From Pseudophaeomoniella oleicola (lineage: Eukaryota > Ascomycota > Eurotiomycetes > Phaeomoniellales > Phaeomoniellaceae): a DNA stretch of 64,000 bases. Positions 54,726 through 64,000 of the stretch are shown piece after piece; position 1 is the stretch's first letter, and each line of letters opens with the position of its first letter. The position numbers were made by a program, and so were the translations under genes. The DNA is taken from contig QWDQ01000018.1 of the NCBI GenBank assembly GCA_003868215.1, positions 186,001 through 250,000 of the forward strand, given 5' to 3'. The notes beneath the pieces are model-generated. The model was given only the letters and a program-made list of their open reading frames with translations. It had not been told where the DNA came from and made no database searches.

Positions 54726-55684
54726 AAAAATACAACGACAAAAGGTGGCAGCGAATCAAAATTATGTGAGCTGCAGTGGAGTCAAACGATCTTTACGCAC
54801 TCAAGAAGGATCACTCTTGAGCGAAATCCAGTCTTTCATAAGTCGAAGTTTGTGCGGATGTCAAAATTATTACGAACTCGTGGGCTACTACATACATCCC
54901 AAGTTATCGGCATATCGACACAGTTCACGACATTGGATCGACAGCAGCATAGCAGAACAGATTACTCGACAGCTCGTTGTCATTTCTTGAGCTAGAACAT
55001 GTCCGTCCGATGGCTCTGATGATAGGAGCCAACAGCAGAGATAGCTGTCATCAAATTTACATCTCAGTGCACAGATGCAGACTCCTTCAATATCAACTCG
55101 AATCGGACAGAAGTTGGAGAATCTCAAGAACAAACGCCACTCGTAGGCGCAATAGCTATGACTACAAAGAACATCGACATCCCAGCTACAAACAAAAATG
55201 CACATTTGAAATTCTGAAGCAACGATCAAGATACCTCCCAACAGTAGTCCCCAGAAAAAAGGGCTAATGAGGCATGATTCAAGAAAGCGATGCTATTAAT
55301 GGGAATAGAAAAAGGGATTATCTGGTTTATCAGGGCGTACTTTTTAAGCACCACGAAAGAAGTCTGAAAAGAAGAGAAGATAGATCAAATATCTAGTACC
55401 TAGAACTTAGGTTAGCCATCAGTGATCATAATGAAACAGAAAGAGAAAAAAATTAATATCAAATCTCAATTCCCAGAATTAGAAAATAAATGTGTTAATA
55501 ATAAATGAATGATGATGATATGATCCTTTCTCTCCTAGTGGCATCCAGCGTTGTCATGTTGGAATACTGACAGAACAACTTTACTCTAACAAGTCTACCT
55601 ACTTTCCTTTTCCCCTAGGTACCTACCTACCTACCTACCTATCTACCTACCTGAGGTACCTTACTTAACTTAATCCTACATTCC
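54726..55684. other. Convergent 3' flank between TFIIA-gamma and cnxE genes
   Basis: The 3' UTRs of both genes, AT-rich near 55440-55520, ending in a CTAC tetranucleotide repeat at 55617-55652 framed by CCTAGGTACC and GAGGTACCTT. No coding ORF is recognised. Confidence 0.55.
55617..55652. repeat. CTAC tetranucleotide repeat flanked by GGTACC motifs
   Basis: About eight CTAC/CTAT units lie between two GGTACC sequences, just past the 3' end of the cnxE gene. Confidence 0.85.
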
Positions 55685-57895
55685 CTAAACCAGAGCCCCC
55701 ATCAAAAGCACCATCCCCCCTTCCCCCCGTTCCAAATCCCTTCCTGCTTCAACGACCAACAGCCCATTCGCGGCGACCAAACTCCCGATACGCGAACTAC
55801 GTTGCGGACCCGTTGATGTCGCTGTGAGGATCGTCGTCTTCTTCTTGTCATCTTTAGGACTAGGACTACTGCTACTGCTAGAGGGACGGACGATGACGCG
55901 GTGGTATTCGGTGCGGTGGGGGTCGGAGGGGATGCGGTGGGTGAGGATCGCGTGGAGGCGGGGGAGGCCGAATGGAGAGACAGGAGAGGAGGAGGGGGAG
56001 GAGGAGGGAGAAGGGTGATGGTGTTGACCGCTCCATTTCTGCAAAGCGGGGAGTAAGAACAGCGATGCGGTAACGAGCGCGCTCGCCGGATTACCAGGTA
56101 ACCCAAAAATGAACTTTGTCGAGTATTTCCCCGTCTCGGATTCTTTGAACGGGAAACTGGCAAACGTCGTCGGTTTACCTGGTTTCATGGCGACGCGGCC
56201 GAAGTGCACGGTGCCGCCGAGGGAGCGTTCGATGGTCGGTTTGAGCAGGTCGAGTTCGCCCATCGAGACGCCGCCGGTTGTTACGATGATGTCGAGAGAG
56301 TGGAGGCGGGATGCGGAGCGGAGGGTCGATTCGAGGGTGCCCGGGGGGGTGTCGGGGGAGATGCCGAGGTCGATGGTTGCCGAGGTCAAGTTCCAGGAGG
56401 AGATGAGGGAGAGGAGGGATGGGCGGTTGGAGTCGCGGATTTGAGAGCTGTGGAGTGGAGGGACGGAGGAGGAGGACGTTGGCGATGATGATGGGATTGG
56501 GAGCGTGGTTACTTCGTCGCCCGTGCTGAGGACGCCGACGCTCGGTTTGCTATAGACTGGCACGAGTGGATTGCCGGAGGCGGCGAGGAGGCCGATTTCG
56601 CCACCAACAGGCGTTATCAATGTCCCCGGCGAGAGGATCAGCGAATCTAACGCAATATCTGAACCGGGTTCGCGGATATTTTCGTTCGCTTTTACGTCAC
56701 TGGTGAGGATCTCGACTTCCTTCTCTTCGAGGATGGCTTGGCCGGTAGGGAGAGTTGCAGGCTGGGAAGATACTAGGACGGTATCCTCGACCATGACGAC
56801 GGCATTGGCGTTGGGTGGCAGGGGTGCACCCGTGGTGATTCGGGTGATGGTACCGGGTTCGAGAGGAGGTGGCATAGACGTAGATTGCGCGTGGGAAATC
56901 GATGCCACGGGGAAGATTCCCTTGGTCGCGGAAGGGTTGCTGGGATCTACTATTACTGCGTAGCCGTCTACGATACTCGCACGGTAGGCCGGCACCGCTT
57001 CCTTTGCATGGATAGGCGAGGAGACCGTGGAGTTGACGAGGAGAGGCGAAGTGTATGGGAGAGTCGTAGGGGTCGGTGCTGGAATTTGCGTGATGATCTG
57101 TTCGACCGCTTCGTCAACACTGAGCATTGGGTATGGTGATTCCCGGTATCGTTGGCTCGGACCAGCGTTTGGATCGTTGGACTGTGGTCGTTCAGACGGT
57201 TTGGTATGTGGTTTAGGCACCTGGTGTCCGCCGTGCCCATGTCCGTGATCATGGTGGTGGTGATGATGATGATTGTGGGAATGGTCAGTTGCTGCTGCTC
57301 CTGCTGCTGGTGTTTCCCCCTTTGACACCCCTGCTTCTTTCTCGAGTTTCTTCACCCCTCCCGCATGCAGTGCTCTCGAATCCATCCCGGCAGCCTGCAT
57401 ACAAGCATGAGGAAGCAACTTCAACACAGCCTCCAAATTCTCCTTCGCACCCTTTGGTGACCCCGGTACCGTAAATATGATCGTCCCTTTTCTCACCCCG
57501 GCTACCGGTCTCGACATCATCGCAAAAGGCGTGACCTGCAACGAAGCAGCCAGCATCGCGTGTACCAGACCGGGAGCATGACGCTCGAGCAAAGGCCCGA
57601 CCGCTTCGGGAGTCCAATCCCTTTTTGCAAACCCCGTCCCACCTGTCGTGAGAACTAAATTCACCACCTCCTCCCCTTCGCCTTCCCCATCCCTATCCGT
57701 CCAAGCCTTGATGGCATCCCGAATCGTCTCGACGTCATCTCCCACAATCTTAACTTCAGGCTCCTGCCATTTCCCGCCGTCCTCGAAAAACACGCCTTTG
57801 AGAACAGGGGCGGCTCGATCGGTGCTCGGGTCCTTGGCTGCTGTGTCCGAGATGATCAGAATCGCCGGTTTCAACGGCTGTGGAGGTGAGGCCAT
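55685..57895 (-). CDS. cnxE: Molybdenum cofactor biosynthesis protein, cnxE/gephyrin-type MogA-MoeA fusion
   Basis: A single exon encodes 736 residues from the ATG at 57895; the frame extends upstream but MASPPQ starts the conserved region. The N-terminal MogA-like adenylyltransferase domain (about 10-190) has NLVLTTGGTGFAKRD and FTVPGSPKGAKEN. A linker at about 204-225 is very rich in histidine. The MoeA-like domain starts near 257 (MLSVDEAVEQI), with IVDGYAVI, then IVTTGGVSMGELDLLKPT and FGLPGNPASALVT. The two domains adenylylate molybdopterin and then insert molybdate, completing the cofactor of nitrate reductase and other molybdoenzymes in the cytosol. As in A. nidulans, both activities lie on one chain. 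Base composition is G/C-rich at third positions. Confidence 0.96.
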   Translation of the reverse strand: MASPPQPLKPAILIISDTAAKDPSTDRAAPVLKGVFFEDGGKWQEPEVKIVGDDVETIRDAIKAWTDRDGEGEGEEVVNLVLTTGGTGFAKRDWTPEAVGPLLERHAPGLVHAMLAASLQVTPFAMMSRPVAGVRKGTIIFTVPGSPKGAKENLEAVLKLLPHACMQAAGMDSRALHAGGVKKLEKEAGVSKGETPAAGAAATDHSHNHHHHHHHDHGHGHGGHQVPKPHTKPSERPQSNDPNAGPSQRYRESPYPMLSVDEAVEQIITQIPAPTPTTLPYTSPLLVNSTVSSPIHAKEAVPAYRASIVDGYAVIVDPSNPSATKGIFPVASISHAQSTSMPPPLEPGTITRITTGAPLPPNANAVVMVEDTVLVSSQPATLPTGQAILEEKEVEILTSDVKANENIREPGSDIALDSLILSPGTLITPVGGEIGLLAASGNPLVPVYSKPSVGVLSTGDEVTTLPIPSSSPTSSSSVPPLHSSQIRDSNRPSLLSLISSWNLTSATIDLGISPDTPPGTLESTLRSASRLHSLDIIVTTGGVSMGELDLLKPTIERSLGGTVHFGRVAMKPGKPTTFASFPFKESETGKYSTKFIFGLPGNPASALVTASLFLLPALQKWSGQHHHPSPSSSPSSSPVSPFGLPRLHAILTHRIPSDPHRTEYHRVIVRPSSSSSSPSPKDDKKKTTILTATSTGPQRSSRIGSLVAANGLLVVEAGRDLERGEGGMVLLMGALV

Positions 57896-58305
57896 GTTTT
57901 GTAGTTGTCGAGTGCAGTAAATCCGTGTGTGGGCAGTAGTAGTAGTACCGCTGACCCGCTTTCTTGTGTGACAACGCGTCCTATCCCTATCTACAGCGAG
58001 CTCATAGACAGTGTTTATTTTGAGCACCTGCACTGGTCTATCTCCTTCCGTGTATCATCCGTTGTGTTTTGTTGTGGTGTATTGAAATGTTGATCATAAA
58101 TCAATCTCGAGTCCGTACTTCGGACGATCACGAACCGATGACGGAATATAATCTCGATGGTTAATATCTCCGCACAGCACATTCTGCGGCAGTGACTGAT
58201 TTATTCACAAGATACAATGAAGTGCGAGTTGCAGATATATAAATACAGAATTAGTGAGAGCTTTCATATAATCATCAAGGAGTTCGCTCGCTTCTAGGGT
58301 ATATT
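57896..58305. other. Promoter region of cnxE gene
   Basis: About 410 bp between the small membrane ORF and the cnxE start. The cnxE frame runs open through this stretch to 58033, but with no conserved content. I see no site that can be named with confidence. Confidence 0.45.
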
Positions 58306-58449
58306 CTAAGAATGAAAAGTAACAAATATGGTAACCAGCCACGCCAGCAGGACAGCCATAACGGCACTCATAGTCGGCTCAAGATGGAATACGGGAGATA
58401 GGACTTCATGAAGTGGCCTCTTGAGTCCTTCCATAACCCAGCTGATCAT
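58306..58449 (-). CDS. Candidate 47-residue single-pass membrane microprotein overlapping the DDHD stop codon
   Basis: An ORF too short for usual gene finding. Its ATG overlaps the TGA of the DDHD phospholipase gene as ATGA, on the same strand. The product has an amphipathic start (MISWVMEGLKRPLHEV), a motif LSPVFHLEP, and one hydrophobic helix (about residues 27-45) ending in TFHS. The sequence has a protein-like mix with little low complexity. It could be a separate small gene, a downstream cistron, or the remnant of a C-terminal anchor of the DDHD protein. I found no intron that would join the frames: nearby GT dinucleotides are in phase 0, while the junction needs phase 2. A LEP motif before a helix recalls small serine palmitoyltransferase subunits, but key residues of that family are not seen, so this is only a thought. 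Confidence 0.4.
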   Translation of the reverse strand: MISWVMEGLKRPLHEVLSPVFHLEPTMSAVMAVLLAWLVTIFVTFHS

Positions 58450-61400
58450 GAAATCTTGCCAGCTTTAATTACTCTCCTTTTCTCTGCTCTCAACACCGGT
58501 ATAGTCCCTTCGCGCCCAGTCGATCTTCCAACCTCCATGACAATGAACCGGACAAAATCCCTGAGAATCCAATAGCTGCTATGAGCACTCAGCATGTTCA
58601 GATACTGGATTTCAAGAGGTCCTCCACCGGAGCTGAGGAAGAAATCGACCTGACCATTGTCGTTCAGGAGATACATTCGTTTCTCTGCGACCTCCTCACG
58701 AGTGAAGTCGTGAGTATTTAGTTCTACCGTTGTAGGGAGCTTGCTTAGATGCGGCCGACCGCTAGAAGTGGTAGTCGCTGGCTCACTCGCCGTGGATGAC
58801 CACTTGAAAGCGTTGCTAATCGAAGAGAGCCACCCCGTGCTTGCAGTGGGAATGGTAGCAGGCTTGAGCATATGAGCATATTCGACGTCGACTGCGGCAT
58901 TCATGTGGTAGGCAATCGGGTCATTGTAATGCATGACGTTGTAGAAATTGTCTACAGCAAGACATCCATATGTCCCCGCCGAGCCCGCTACTCCCGGACC
59001 TTCGTCCTCACCATCGAAACCAGGCTTTCTGCGTCCTTTCCGAGGGAGTAGGTTTGCCTTGTTAAGAAGCAGAAAGAAGCCGGCAGGACTGCCACAGCAG
59101 AAGAGTGCCTTGGTGTCAAATTCGAAAAACCTCTCATTGCAAGGAGCTTTCATGTCGAGCGTTGTGGGTACCGTCGTAGGTTGTTGGCTGAGAATATCCA
59201 GCGACATGGCCGATCCCAAGGAGTGCGCAATGAGATGGACACGACCGTTCTCTTGGAATCCAGGGTTATTTCGGCACCAAAGTCTGTAAACACGATTGGC
59301 CTCTTTTATTACAGCCGAGACCATCTTCTCCTTGTGATGTGAGAGGTAATATGGAATATCAAGCATGACATCACTGATCATCGATCGGACAGCAGGCAGT
59401 GTTTCCGGCGTTATGTCTTCCAATGTGAAGTCGTTCGCGGTTGGATCATGTTTATTATCGTCTGAAGTTGGTCGTCCGTGCTCATCGAAAGTTAAAGTGA
59501 GACGCCAATTGATGGGGAGGACCATGACACCACCCATACCTTCCCTGAGGTTTCCGCGTACAGCCTCGGAGACCAATTCGATATTGACCTGCCGCCTGAA
59601 GCCATTGATAGCATGGGTGAAGTTGAACGTCTCCATCCTCTCAGACAATTTCTGTCCGATGCCATGAATGACAAGTATCAAGTCGGTCACAGCCGGCCGG
59701 GTCTGTTCGTTCATTCTACATGCAGTACAAGATGATCGTCGTCCTTGTGTTGCCGCATCGCCAGACTGCGACATGAATGCTCCAATCTTGGCGTTTGCAG
59801 TCTGGGCATCCAATTTCTTCGCTGGGTGCAGTGTTTCCCATGATTTCCGGTCGAAACCGCGGACCACAGCGATGCCAATCTCGCGCCCCTTGCGGACTGC
59901 ACCTAGTACGGAACGCTTTCTCGCCGGAGAAGGAGCCAGACTCGGTCGCAGTAGTTGGGCATTCCTTCCGTCAACATAAATGACGCTATGGCTGGCGAAC
60001 ATTCTTGTCGGCCTTGATTTCGTAACTGGCGATACTGCGACGTTTTCCGAATGCTCTGGGAGCTCGAGCGGCTCTTCATCTTGCTCTGCGTCGTCGGTCA
60101 CTGCTTTCATCTCAGCACTCGTACCTGGCCGGCTTTCCTTGCTTCTATCATCTTCTGGCCATAGACGTCGAGTTACTTTGAGTTCCGCATCAGGACCATG
60201 CTCCATACAGCTGTTAAGCTCATCCTGCCAAGTATTGGTCCATGGCTTGAAATCTTCATACCCGAGTTCAAGCCGATTGGCAACGTCTGGTTCCACCGGC
60301 GACATGGTGTTCTTGTAGAACCAGGTAGCGCGTATGACACGAGCAACATCGTGAATTGGACTCCAGTAGATAGGCTTCATCATCATTTCCGGCAGTTCTA
60401 CAAGGTGAAGCTTGGCAATGCCCACTGGGATGTAAGCCTTTCTTGCTTCCTCCAATCTATCATGCCTGGGAGCCTTTCCCCTGGAAGTTGATCTCGATGT
60501 AGATCGATCGTCCAATTCGTTCCGTGTAGGTGCCCGGCCGCCCTTCATATCCATAGGTGCAGTTCGGGTGTCTGTTGTGCGCTGAAACGATTGTTTGAAC
60601 GAAATTTTTCGATGACTAGGCGCTCTGGCAAATGGATTGCCAGACGTATGCATATCAGCAGAGCTCGAGAGGGCGGCTGCACCATCCACTGGATCTGATG
60701 CACCTGCGACCTGATCCTTGCTAAGAGGTGAATCTTCATCTTCGGCTTTCCTGCCTCGAGACCTTGAACGCATCGGAATTCGTGATTTCTTTCGAGTATC
60801 CGGAGTCTCAAGACTTGCATGCTTGTCGAGGTCATGCTCGTCAAAGTAGTCACCAACCTCCTCCCGGTGCTCCGGGGCATCACCTAGTAGGACATAAGTA
60901 CCTTCCTGTTCCTCCCCGTACTCCTCACGCGATCGACTTCTGGAGCTTTCTTCTGCTACACCCGTGGGAGTGGGGATCGGTGAGATATTTGATGCTTCTG
61001 TCTGTGGCACGCGGCCACGGGAATGCTGACGTAGCGGACTCGAGGCTAACTTAGCAGAGATCCTGCTCCGGATCCCCTCATTACTTGCTGCTCGCCTGTC
61101 CGGCCCAGATCGCCCAGCCTGCGTCTCTTCTTGAACATCGTCTTGGATCTGCCCTTCCGCCGAGGGACCGACGTGTCGTCCACGATCTGTATTGCTTGTA
61201 GGCATCTTCGTAGACTGACCCTCAGCGGCTACCGCTTCCTGATGTAGAGCTTGGCGTGCCTCAGCCTTCGAGGGCTTTTTCGTAACCTTCTTGAGTCCTT
61301 TGGCTTCCTTTCTGGTGGCATACTTATCTCCTCCCAACTTCGCTCTGGGAATAGCTTTACGAGAAGCCCCCTTCAGATTGTCTGTGAACCCGTTGCCCTC

Positions 61401-61826
61401 ATCCTCGCTGTTAATCAACATGTTTGCCTGAGTCGGGCCCGTACTCTGTTCTCTTCTATTATGGCTACTGGACCGAGGCGGTCGGAGGCCATCTCCCAGC
61501 CGGTCCCCACTTGCTTGTCCCTGAGACCTCGACGTTGAGGGCCGAGATTGCTCACCAGTCCTGAGTCCTTGCCACGCTTCTTCGAGCGCGTTACTGTCCT
61601 TAACGGAGAACGGTTGCGGAGGCGCTTTGGACTTCGAAGCCTTCAGATCGGCGACTGGTGGTATCGGAGATAGAGGATCATCGATAGGCAGGGCGGAAAT
61701 ATAGAAGAACTGTGCTTTGGCTCGAGGAGGGTTCAGCTCGTCTATGGGTCCTTTATCGGTGTTGTCTTCTTCTTCTGTGTACAGCGCACATGTCGGACCG
61801 TATGTATGTGCAGGAGGAGCTGCCAT
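58446..61826 (-). CDS. DDL1: DDHD-domain phospholipase (PA-PLA1 / Ddl1-like)
   Basis: A single exon encodes 1126 residues. The N-terminal half is disordered, charged and Ser-rich (about 1-440), longer than yeast Ddl1. The conserved part begins with ATWFYKNTMSPVEP (WWE-like region), then SVIYVDGRNAQLLRPS. The lipase elbow VHLIAHSLGSAMSLDI holds the nucleophile Ser869. The DDHD domain starts with the CCGSPAGFFLLLNKANL block, contains MHYNDPIAYHMNA, and ends near YWILRDFVRFIVMEVG. Also present is DLILVIHGIGQKLSERM. Relatives in mammals and yeast are phospholipase A1 enzymes active on phosphatidic acid or cardiolipin at membranes or mitochondria. The stop codon overlaps the start of a small membrane ORF. 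The gene lies in tandem with cnxE. Confidence 0.92.
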   Translation of the reverse strand: MAAPPAHTYGPTCALYTEEEDNTDKGPIDELNPPRAKAQFFYISALPIDDPLSPIPPVADLKASKSKAPPQPFSVKDSNALEEAWQGLRTGEQSRPSTSRSQGQASGDRLGDGLRPPRSSSHNRREQSTGPTQANMLINSEDEGNGFTDNLKGASRKAIPRAKLGGDKYATRKEAKGLKKVTKKPSKAEARQALHQEAVAAEGQSTKMPTSNTDRGRHVGPSAEGQIQDDVQEETQAGRSGPDRRAASNEGIRSRISAKLASSPLRQHSRGRVPQTEASNISPIPTPTGVAEESSRSRSREEYGEEQEGTYVLLGDAPEHREEVGDYFDEHDLDKHASLETPDTRKKSRIPMRSRSRGRKAEDEDSPLSKDQVAGASDPVDGAAALSSSADMHTSGNPFARAPSHRKISFKQSFQRTTDTRTAPMDMKGGRAPTRNELDDRSTSRSTSRGKAPRHDRLEEARKAYIPVGIAKLHLVELPEMMMKPIYWSPIHDVARVIRATWFYKNTMSPVEPDVANRLELGYEDFKPWTNTWQDELNSCMEHGPDAELKVTRRLWPEDDRSKESRPGTSAEMKAVTDDAEQDEEPLELPEHSENVAVSPVTKSRPTRMFASHSVIYVDGRNAQLLRPSLAPSPARKRSVLGAVRKGREIGIAVVRGFDRKSWETLHPAKKLDAQTANAKIGAFMSQSGDAATQGRRSSCTACRMNEQTRPAVTDLILVIHGIGQKLSERMETFNFTHAINGFRRQVNIELVSEAVRGNLREGMGGVMVLPINWRLTLTFDEHGRPTSDDNKHDPTANDFTLEDITPETLPAVRSMISDVMLDIPYYLSHHKEKMVSAVIKEANRVYRLWCRNNPGFQENGRVHLIAHSLGSAMSLDILSQQPTTVPTTLDMKAPCNERFFEFDTKALFCCGSPAGFFLLLNKANLLPRKGRRKPGFDGEDEGPGVAGSAGTYGCLAVDNFYNVMHYNDPIAYHMNAAVDVEYAHMLKPATIPTASTGWLSSISNAFKWSSTASEPATTTSSGRPHLSKLPTTVELNTHDFTREEVAEKRMYLLNDNGQVDFFLSSGGGPLEIQYLNMLSAHSSYWILRDFVRFIVMEVGRSTGREGTIPVLRAEKRRVIKAGKIS

Positions 61827-63110
61827 GATGCCTTCGTATGAGGTATAGGTGATCAGACAAGACTATGATTCTGACCGTGTGTCAAACAACCACCCGGCCG
61901 ACAGCACAAATACAGCGGGTGATGGCCAGCATCAAATGTGACAATCAGAGGAGAACGAAAAATTAATAGTTCAAGGAGAGACCGCAGCAGCAGCAAGCCA
62001 ACACTTCAAACGAGCGTTTTCAGAAAGATACAGATAACCATCGTCGGGTCGTCGTCACACGATAAGAAATAGCGAGAATTATTTTGACAGGAATTTGCAA
62101 AGGTCTCTACGAGCTGTTCTTTCCTCATACTCGTGGCTTTACTTTTTGCTTTTGTGGTTGCCTGTAATCAATAGTGCGGACTTGGTGTCGCAACAGAAGG
62201 TATGTGCTGCAGCGATGACGTTGTGTGGATAGTTGTAAGCCGTAAGCTACTGACTGCACCACCAAATACCACCAAATACCACCAAATACCACCAAGACAA
62301 ACGCTCAACCACGGATGAACGTCTGCTACAAGAAGTCACTTCACAACAGATCCAAGTGAGGATATAAAATCAAATATGATCAAAGAGGAAAGTGGGTGGT
62401 ATTTCTACGAATACCTAATAAAACACACTCCTTTGAAGAAGAGCCATTTACCCTTGTTATAAATCCCAAAGAAAACACAAGCCCAGTATCCAAAATGCAC
62501 CCCATATATGCGATCAATACGCTTCATTTGTCGTTGATTGACCCCCCCAAAACCAAAGACCTCATTCATTTCCATATGAAATAATGCTGATATCGGATTC
62601 TTTTTTCATCAAGCCATTCCTTTCCAGAGCCAGCAAATCATCCAGGTATCTCTAAATCATCCAGCGAATGCTCCGAAAATCAAAGAAATGTCCAGACTGA
62701 CACTGAGCAACGAACAAACCCCAGATATCAACACGCTCCGCATAGCTTCATCTAAAAACGTGGAAAATGTGCTTGACGCTCAAAACCCAGACCCAAAACC
62801 CTATTTTTTTTATTTAAAAACCAGATTGCTGTTGTTTTCTATCATTCCCCCAGGCAGTTGTGATTGTAGAACAAGGTATGATGATCAAGTGTTGTGGAAA
62901 AATGTCGTCGAGTCGCCGCGCCGTTGCTCGCTGATAAAAGGGAAAAAACCGTGGCATTTGCGTTGGAACATATATACAAAAATCGGATGTGAACGAACGA
63001 CAGAAATAGCGAGACGACTAGATTCACCATGATACTCTACCTGAGAGGAATGATGCAGCAAAAGAAAAGAATAGCGCTCGGGATAGGTTTGAAGCCATCA
63101 AGCCATCTTC
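61827..63110. other. 1.3-kb stretch upstream of DDHD gene and 3' of the conserved unknown gene
   Basis: The DDHD promoter, with a 10-bp tandem repeat at 62258-62295, and toward the right what looks like a long 3' UTR of the next gene. ORFs here, such as 62688-63032 (+), carry no recognisable domain. Confidence 0.5.
62258..62295. repeat. Tandem ACCACCAAAT repeat
   Basis: Nearly four copies of a 10-bp unit lie about 430-470 bp upstream of the DDHD gene start. Confidence 0.9.
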
Positions 63111-63785
63111 TCACCAACGGCGGGTTGCCGTGGCCTGCTGCATCATTCCCGGCGAGATCGATGATGGGGGACTAGAGACTCGCATTCCTGTGCTAGGATT
63201 GACAATGGGTATCGCATTTCGGGAACGCACAGCGGAAGGTTGGTGAAGCTTCAGCTGTTGAGTGTTGGTGTAGGTCGGTGGCGAGGCATAAGAAGAGGTG
63301 ACGGCGGATGCAAGGGACAGAGCAGGAGTGACCTGATTAGAAGGATGGATTTGCTGTTGCAAAGGTGAGGAATCCGGAGATCCGCTGGAGAGGGAAGATC
63401 GATCAGACGAGGTTGAGTGAATCGAATGCAGCTAAAACATCCAGTCAGCAAATGAACAGCATCGCAACATGTCTTTGTATAAAACGACTGGGCTACATAC
63501 GTCGTCCTCCGTCAAGAGACCTGGACAAAATTCGAGGTCATCATCTAAATCGAAAGAGCGTCCGGCCTCAAATCTAGTCCTGAAAGCCGTCATCGCCGGA
63601 GCTTCCGTTGCCAGCTCCTTCATGCTTTTCGTCCCGCGAAATTGTCGGTGTTGATTTTGAGAAGCTGCCAAACGAGGAGCTCTGCGAGAACGGCCACCAT
63701 GGTGATTGTGCGAGATAGCATGTTGCTGAGGGTGGTGTTGTGGGTGGTGTTGCTGGTGATGAGCGTTGTAAAAATAGGTCGACAT
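63111..63785 (-). CDS. Conserved fungal protein of unknown function, Ser-rich
   Basis: Two exons, 63785-63501 and 63431-63111, with a 69-nt intron (donor GTATGT) give 201 residues. A His/Gln-rich start is followed by RSRRAPRLAASQNQHRQFRG, then KSMKELATEAPAMTAFRTRF, EAGRSFDLDDDLEFCPGLLT and, across the splice, LHSIHSTSSDRSSLSSGSPD. I recall these blocks as well conserved across Pezizomycotina, but they are without assigned function. There is no signal peptide or TM helix. The rest of the C-terminus is Ser/Pro/Thr-rich, ending TATRRW. Many Ser in RSSL/SSGSP contexts could be kinase targets. The intron interrupts the most conserved part, so a single-exon model would truncate it. The function cannot be stated. 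Confidence 0.82.
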
Positions 63786-64000
63786 GATGAATCAATTCGC
63801 AGTCCTGTACGTCGCTTTGTGAATAGGTCCGTCTGCTGAGCGCAGGTGTTTTGAAGAGGTTCTAGCTGCGAGATCGGGAAATTGGAAGCGAAAATGTCCG
63901 ATCATAAACAACCTGCGGAACAGGAATGCTGGATATGACCAATTATTGTACTTGCGATCGATATTTGAAAGTCGAGAAAGGATATATCCAGTACGAATGT

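Noticed and set aside
58440-58560. Intron joining the DDHD gene to the downstream membrane ORF
   Set aside because: All GT candidates in the last 120 nt of the gene are in phase 0, while the downstream frame needs phase 2; the shortest GT..AG option is also only 31 nt.
1-64000. Mobile or virus-like elements
   Set aside because: I looked for transposase, reverse transcriptase, integrase and capsid motifs and for long terminal repeats in the gaps and saw none.

Overview
This window is nuclear DNA from a filamentous ascomycete (Pezizomycotina). The evidence is compact genes with short introns (about 47-72 nt, GT-AG, mostly GTAAGT/GTATGT-like donors and CTAAC-like branch sites), moderate GC, and a fungal-specific gene set: a DUF3824 protein, the Kei1 subunit of IPC synthase, two CSC1/OSCA-type channels and a cnxE-type MogA-MoeA fusion. 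I cannot place the genus from sequence alone. I see 19 well or moderately supported protein genes, one partial at the left edge, plus one very small ORF that deserves attention. I found no rRNA, tRNA, CRISPR array, transposase, reverse transcriptase or virus-like element.

Layout, left to right: 3' part of a SHB17-type sugar bisphosphatase (+); class 3 / diacylglycerol-type lipase (-); a 3.1-kb gene-free stretch; membrane-anchored RGS protein (+); 2-oxoglutarate Fe(II) oxygenase (-); DUF3824 Arg/Ser-rich protein (+); PRP2-type DEAH spliceosomal helicase (+); a small C-terminally anchored membrane protein (+); CSC1-like channel A (+); glucokinase (-); ASC-1/TRIP4-like zinc-finger protein (-); NEO1-type P4 flippase (-); SEC16 (+); KEI1 (-); secreted glycerophosphodiester phosphodiesterase (+); CSC1-like channel B (+); TFIIA small subunit (+); cnxE/gephyrin-type molybdenum cofactor enzyme (-); DDHD phospholipase (-) with a 47-codon membrane ORF overlapping its stop codon; and a conserved fungal protein of unknown function (-).

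Most genes are housekeeping. Membrane lipid and early secretory functions are well represented: a DAG-type lipase, NEO1, SEC16, KEI1, GDPD and a DDHD phospholipase, plus two OSCA/TMEM63-family channels. They are interleaved with unrelated genes on both strands, so I do not call this a cluster. Divergent promoters are shared by lipase/RGS, oxygenase/DUF3824, NEO1/SEC16 and KEI1/GDPD. The GDPD side of the last one carries a good match to the Pho4/NUC-1 phosphate-starvation site.

The items most worth a second look are the ATGA-overlapping microprotein ORF downstream of the DDHD gene, the phosphate-type E-box in front of the GDPD gene, the alternating Arg/Ser and Gly/Ala-helix layout of the DUF3824 protein, a frame-shifting glucokinase intron with a weak donor, and the histidine-rich linker of the cnxE protein.
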